From contig NC_090711.1 of NCBI RefSeq assembly GCF_040954835.1, positions 9,121,501-9,185,500 on the forward strand: DNA of 64,000 nt. The letters are read 5' to 3'. Numbering within the stretch: position 1 is the stretch's first letter; the number at the start of each line of letters is the position of its first letter. Shown piece by piece: positions 60,083-64,000 of this stretch. This stretch comes from Lepisosteus oculatus (taxonomy: Eukaryota > Chordata > Actinopteri > Semionotiformes > Lepisosteidae). The notes below the pieces were generated by a model. It saw only the letters and a program-made list of their open reading frames with translations, did not search any database and was not told the origin of the DNA. The position numbers were made by a program, and so were the translations under genes.

Positions 60083-60357
60083 AATAATAATAATTATTAT
60101 TATAATAATCGCTTACACTTCTATGGCGCTTTTCTGGACACTCCACTCAAAGCGCTTTACAGGTAATGGGGACTCCCCTCCTCCACCACCAATGTGCAGC
60201 ATCCACCTGGTTGATGCGACAGCAGCCATAGTGCACCAGAACGCTCACCACACACCTGCTATCAGTGGGGAGGAGAGCAGAATAATGAAGCCAATTCATA
60301 GATGGGGATTATTAGGAGGCCATGATTGGAAAGGGCCAATGGGAAATTTGGCCAGGG
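60083..60357 (-). mobile_element. SINE3 element, strongly 5' truncated
   Basis: (AAT)n-type tail, then the 3' half of the 46.45-kb element up to aaatttggccaggg. Same orientation as the other two. Confidence 0.88.
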
Positions 60358-61357
60358 AAGGCATGGGATTAACTTTTAGCTGTTCCAAGAAAAATGGAGT
60401 CAAACTCTTTACACAGAAAATGAGCCAGCTTCTTTTGATTGTAATATTTCTGGACAATTATCCATGCAAATAATTTGTTATCTTCAGAGTGAAAACAGCA
60501 ATGTAAAGCGGAGCTGTTTGTGACATTTGTAGAACGAATGAAGCACTGGTGATCCCTTTTTGCTGGCTTTGACTGAAGACTTTGGTTCCCTTTGGCGGGA
60601 AATAAAATATCGCATCCGCCCATGTAAGGGTATAAAACAAACGCACATGACAAACGTTCTCTTTTCCTCAGGCTGAACTTCATCGGAGTGAACAAGTACA
60701 CAAGCTGCACTGTCATCACAACAGCCAACAGCAGTCATATATCATCTGACAGCAGTTTTGACAGGCTCAGCACAACAACCAGAAGATGTTAAATTAATCC
60801 CTTGCTGACAAGTATATACGTTCACCCCTGTTGGTCTGTCTGGAATGACAGCCACACTCCATCAGATAGATGAAGCCATCAGTGGTGAACTGTTACAGTG
60901 CTTCGTAACATCCACCCACCAAGCCCTTAAAATAGACACTGTTTTCTTAGATACTTCCAGGAGTATTGAATGGTGACAGAACCCTGCATTGCATTGTGCC
61001 ACATGACACAAACAGCTCTGCAGTGATGAAAAAGAATTACTTTTATTTGCAGATAGCACCGATTGTCAAACTAAACCAAGGTGCCTTCTTTTTATTTCTT
61101 CTGAGTACCAGAAAGCCTGTTTTTAAAAGATGTCACAGATCCCTCTGTGATACAATGGCACAAACCCATTCTGAAGACATACTCTTCAGTATGATGCCTC
61201 ACTCCCCTGAGGAGACGTTTTGGAAAAGCTATTATCGTGCCAATCCTCCTCCCACTGTTTCTAAGCCACAAATGGCACAGAATGTTGAACAAACAGTGCT
61301 CTTTGAAGTCGCTGCAGAACCTCTACATGTGAGTCATCCAAAACTGTGACTCTGGCT

Positions 61358-62104
61358 CAATGTTCCCGCTAATTTTGAATGGCCTGCGCGTGCAAACATT
61401 TAGAGTTCTGCACATTTTTTTCCCCAGTGACAAAAACTTGAGCGCACTAAATTGAGTGTAGGTCAAATTGGAAATCTGAGATTATTTTTTGTTAATATAG
61501 TCCTTCCCATAGAAGCATAGAGATCCCAAAAAAGCAATTCAACGAGCCCAGTCATGGAGACTGAGTGTCGAGTGAGCATGAGCAATGAGATACGAGACTA
61601 CGAGAGTAGAGATATCGATTATCGAGTAGCAATAATAATGCACACAGCCAAGCTGGGCCTCTTGCAGCCAGTCTCATGGTCAATTTAGCATTTCTCAGTT
61701 GACGACCATGTTTGTTTTATTATCATATTTTGGGGGGGAATTACATTTTTTGTGTGCAGTTCAATTTTCTATGTGCGCTGATTTCATAACCTGTGCGCGC
61801 GCGCAAGATGCGAAGGAGCCAAAGCCTATCCCAGCACAAGGGGGTAATGGCAGGACACAGCCTGGATGGGACACTGGTCCATCACAGGCTAGACACACAC
61901 TCACACCAGGACCAGGTATTTACAGAAGCCACTCAACCTATCGGTATGTTTTTGGACTGTGGAAGGACACCAGAGCCCCTGGAAGAAACACAGGGAGAAC
62001 ATGCAGACTCCACACAGACAACACCCCAGTTATGGAATTGAACCCAGGAACCCAGTGCTGCGAGATAGCAAAGCTAACCACTGCACAGCTTCGAGGGAAC
62101 ATTG
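61358..62104. mobile_element. Non-autonomous hAT-like element with nested SINE
   Basis: Terminal inverted repeats CAATGTTCCC (61358-61367) and GGGAACATTG (62095-62104). Flanks form an imperfect 8-bp duplication, CTCTGGCT versus CCCTGGGT (6 of 8). CpG-dense interior (gtgcgcgctgatttc-like). A SINE occupies about 61805-62090. Confidence 0.7.
61805..62090 (-). mobile_element. tRNA-like SINE nested in the hAT element
   Basis: ggacactggtccatcacagg, gtttttggactgtggaagga, gggagaacatgcagactcca and the reversed tRNA head ttgaacccaggaaccc...aagctaaccactgcaca. Confidence 0.82.
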
Positions 62105-62229
62105 CCCTGGGTGTGATTTTTTATAAATTTCAGAAACGGAGAAGCTGAGCATTGTTTAAGAATAAGGAAAGAAGGATGTTAAATACTACACTGAAAGAGA
62201 ACAGTGTTTGGACCAATGATATTGAGAAA

Positions 62230-63215
62230 AAGGGGAACCTCTACATCTGCAGTGCACTTTCTACCTGTATGGCTTTTCTGTCCTATGTTATAATTCTCAT
62301 TGGCATCTCAAATGCTTCTGGCACAACAGATCACCTTTCCTCTCCCTATAGTTGGAATTTCAGGCACAGATCAGGACTTGTTCTCTTTCTGCCTCTCTGA
62401 CAGTTCTCTCATCTCCTTGCCCTCTCTCAGTAGTATGAGCCCTTTTTCCCCTCTCTCTATACCTGCTCGCTGGGTTTTCTTTTCCTCACATGGCTTCCCT
62501 TAATGCTTCTAGGCAGATGACATTCTGATCATGCAGAACTAACTGCTACAAGCTGTCTCTTCCTGGATACACTCCTCACCTCGGGCAGTCTTATTCCTGC
62601 TGGACGCCTCCCTCTGCCCCATCCCAGGCTCTCTGTTTCTCTCGGCTCTATGGCTCTCTTTGTGTCTGCAAACAGTTTGTAACTTTGATCTCTTCCTTTC
62701 CTCCCGTCAGCTGCTCTTTTTCCTCCAGCACAAACCCGTCGCCCTTTCCTCAACAAGATCTGTCTGTATAACAGCCAGCAGGCCTCTGGCCCAGGTTCTT
62801 GTTCTCTCTGGGCTGGACAACAGGTGCACGTCCCTGGACGTCTTCCCTGTATCAGCAGCCTCCACTCTCCAGTTCATCTAAAGCTGAGCAGCTATCTCAG
62901 TGTTTTGCTCTTCTTCGGGTCTCCATTGCTACTTTAATTCGAAAGCCATTTCCCGCTACCCACACGTTCAGCTTTTTGTCCTTAGAGCTTTTTTTTTTTC
63001 CACTTTGGCCCCAAATATACATCACCCCTCGTCTCTCTTCAGATCCCCTCTTTCGCTCTCTGCTCATGTTCCAATCGCTCAGTTGTCCCTCCTCTTCGCT
63101 CGCCAGTTCCTTCACACCACCTATGCTCAAAGCTCGAACCTTTAGATCCTGTAATCCTTTCCTGTGCAGCTGTATCTTGTTTCACATTACATTTCATGTC
63201 ACAAGTTATTATGTG
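62230..63215 (+). mobile_element. Degenerate LINE-like pyrimidine-rich repeat
   Basis: ctcctcacctcgggcagtc, ggttcttgttctctctgggc, tggacaacaggtgcac and tgtgcagctgtatcttgt recall a common fish non-LTR retrotransposon-derived repeat. Frames are broken. Assignment from memory of the sequence pattern. Confidence 0.5.
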
Positions 63216-63314
63216 TATAGTATAAAATGTTTATCCTGAATTCTGCGCATGATGCCTACTTAAACAGTTAGGAAGTGTTCTGAAAATCCGTCTCAATGGA
63301 GAAAGGTGTTACCA

Positions 63315-63315
63315 A

Positions 63316-63358
<43 letters not shown>
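63315..63358 (+). repeat. (AAT)n microsatellite
   Basis: About 14 uninterrupted AAT units, longer than the AAT tails of the SINE3 copies. No SINE3 body is attached. Confidence 0.95.
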
Positions 63359-64000
63359 GTACTTATTTTGTAAGAATTCTGAAGACATTTTCACTCTTCA
63401 TGGAAACGGTAAGCCAGGAAAGAGGTGCAGACTCCCTTGTGAGGAAGAACCAAAATAAGATTTGTGTTCCGCAACAAGGAACAGCGCGCCCACACTGTCT
63501 GGCTCTGACAGGCTGCTGCTGAGCTCTCTGGGAAGAGTACAGCTGAGCCGTGGGTTGATAATGTGCTGGAGATGGATTTTTTTTAAACGTTATTCACAAA
63601 CGAAAGATACACAAGCACTGAAAACAGAGGAAGATGAGAAAAGCCCACCTCATTCAGCTCAAAGGTGAAGCGAAAAAAAATCAGACATGTCTGAAGAAAA
63701 ACAAAGAGGTGGATAAAAGAGTGACCTCTTCAGGCATAAGCAGGCCTAGAAGCCTAAAGTCGTGGTCAAGCTGCTATTATCTTGACCTTTACCTTTAGTC
63801 CACACTGCAGCAAAGTCCTACATGTGCCAGGAAAAGTCAGACAGAGAAGTCGTGCCACAATATTCCCTCACTGTGCACTGACAGCATTGCAGAGTCATTT
63901 CATTGAACTCTCTCCAAACACATGGGCAGGACGACTGCAGTGAGCAGATCCCAGAATTCACATATTGTCTCAAGTCTAGGGGATGACCATACCACCATCT

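Larger units (their letters stand above)
59830..64000 (-). other. Upstream of phactr3 exon A: intron or 5' flank
   Basis: I find no exon like the human PHACTR3 first exon (MAASEDGSGCLV...). Contents are a SINE3, a hAT element with nested SINE, a LINE-like tract and a microsatellite. The gene may continue past 64 kb. Confidence 0.5.

Noticed and set aside
61699..62148. 149-codon + strand open frame
   Set aside because: Composed of hAT interior and nested SINE sequence.

Overview
The window is vertebrate nuclear DNA: AT-rich, CpG-poor outside a few islands, with short exons in long introns. It fits a ray-finned fish. The repeats (5S rRNA-derived SINE3 elements, tRNA-derived fish SINEs, Tc1 remnants, a hAT element) are of kinds common in fish genomes. 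The near mammal-like exon structure and gene order suggest a lineage such as gar, bowfin or sturgeon, but the species cannot be fixed from sequence alone.

Two protein genes lie tail to tail. (1) sycp2 (synaptonemal complex protein 2), + strand, about 2.45-32.7 kb. I could chain 47 coding exons with consistent splice phases from ATG 2508 to stop 32374, giving about 1554 residues: an N-terminal armadillo-like region, a second globular domain, a long disordered middle and a C-terminal coiled coil. (2) phactr3 (phosphatase and actin regulator 3), - strand, from 59.8 kb down to stop 34294. Twelve coding exons give 521 residues from the internal MDQ start, with all four RPEL motifs and the C-terminal PP1-binding tail. 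Any upstream alternative first exon probably lies beyond 64 kb. As I recall, human PHACTR3 and SYCP2 on 20q13 are also convergent, so this looks like conserved synteny.

Layout: 1-2.45 kb upstream DNA with a small CpG-rich putative sycp2 promoter near 1.0-1.2 kb; 2.45-32.7 kb sycp2; 32.7-34.3 kb 3' UTRs and a SINE; 34.3-59.8 kb phactr3, with an 11-kb intron (41.4-52.6 kb) that carries a CpG island next to an in-frame alternative start and candidate RFX and MEF2 sites; 59.8-64 kb upstream intron or flank, mostly repeats. Most other open frames are chance, repeat or antisense frames.

The genes do not act in one pathway. sycp2 is a meiotic chromosome-axis gene; phactr3 regulates PP1 and actin. 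No undescribed multi-gene system is visible. The main oddities are a non-GT splice donor, a phase-coupled microexon pair, a probable U12-type intron, a 22-bp-flanked insertion copied from another intron, and a probable internal phactr3 promoter.
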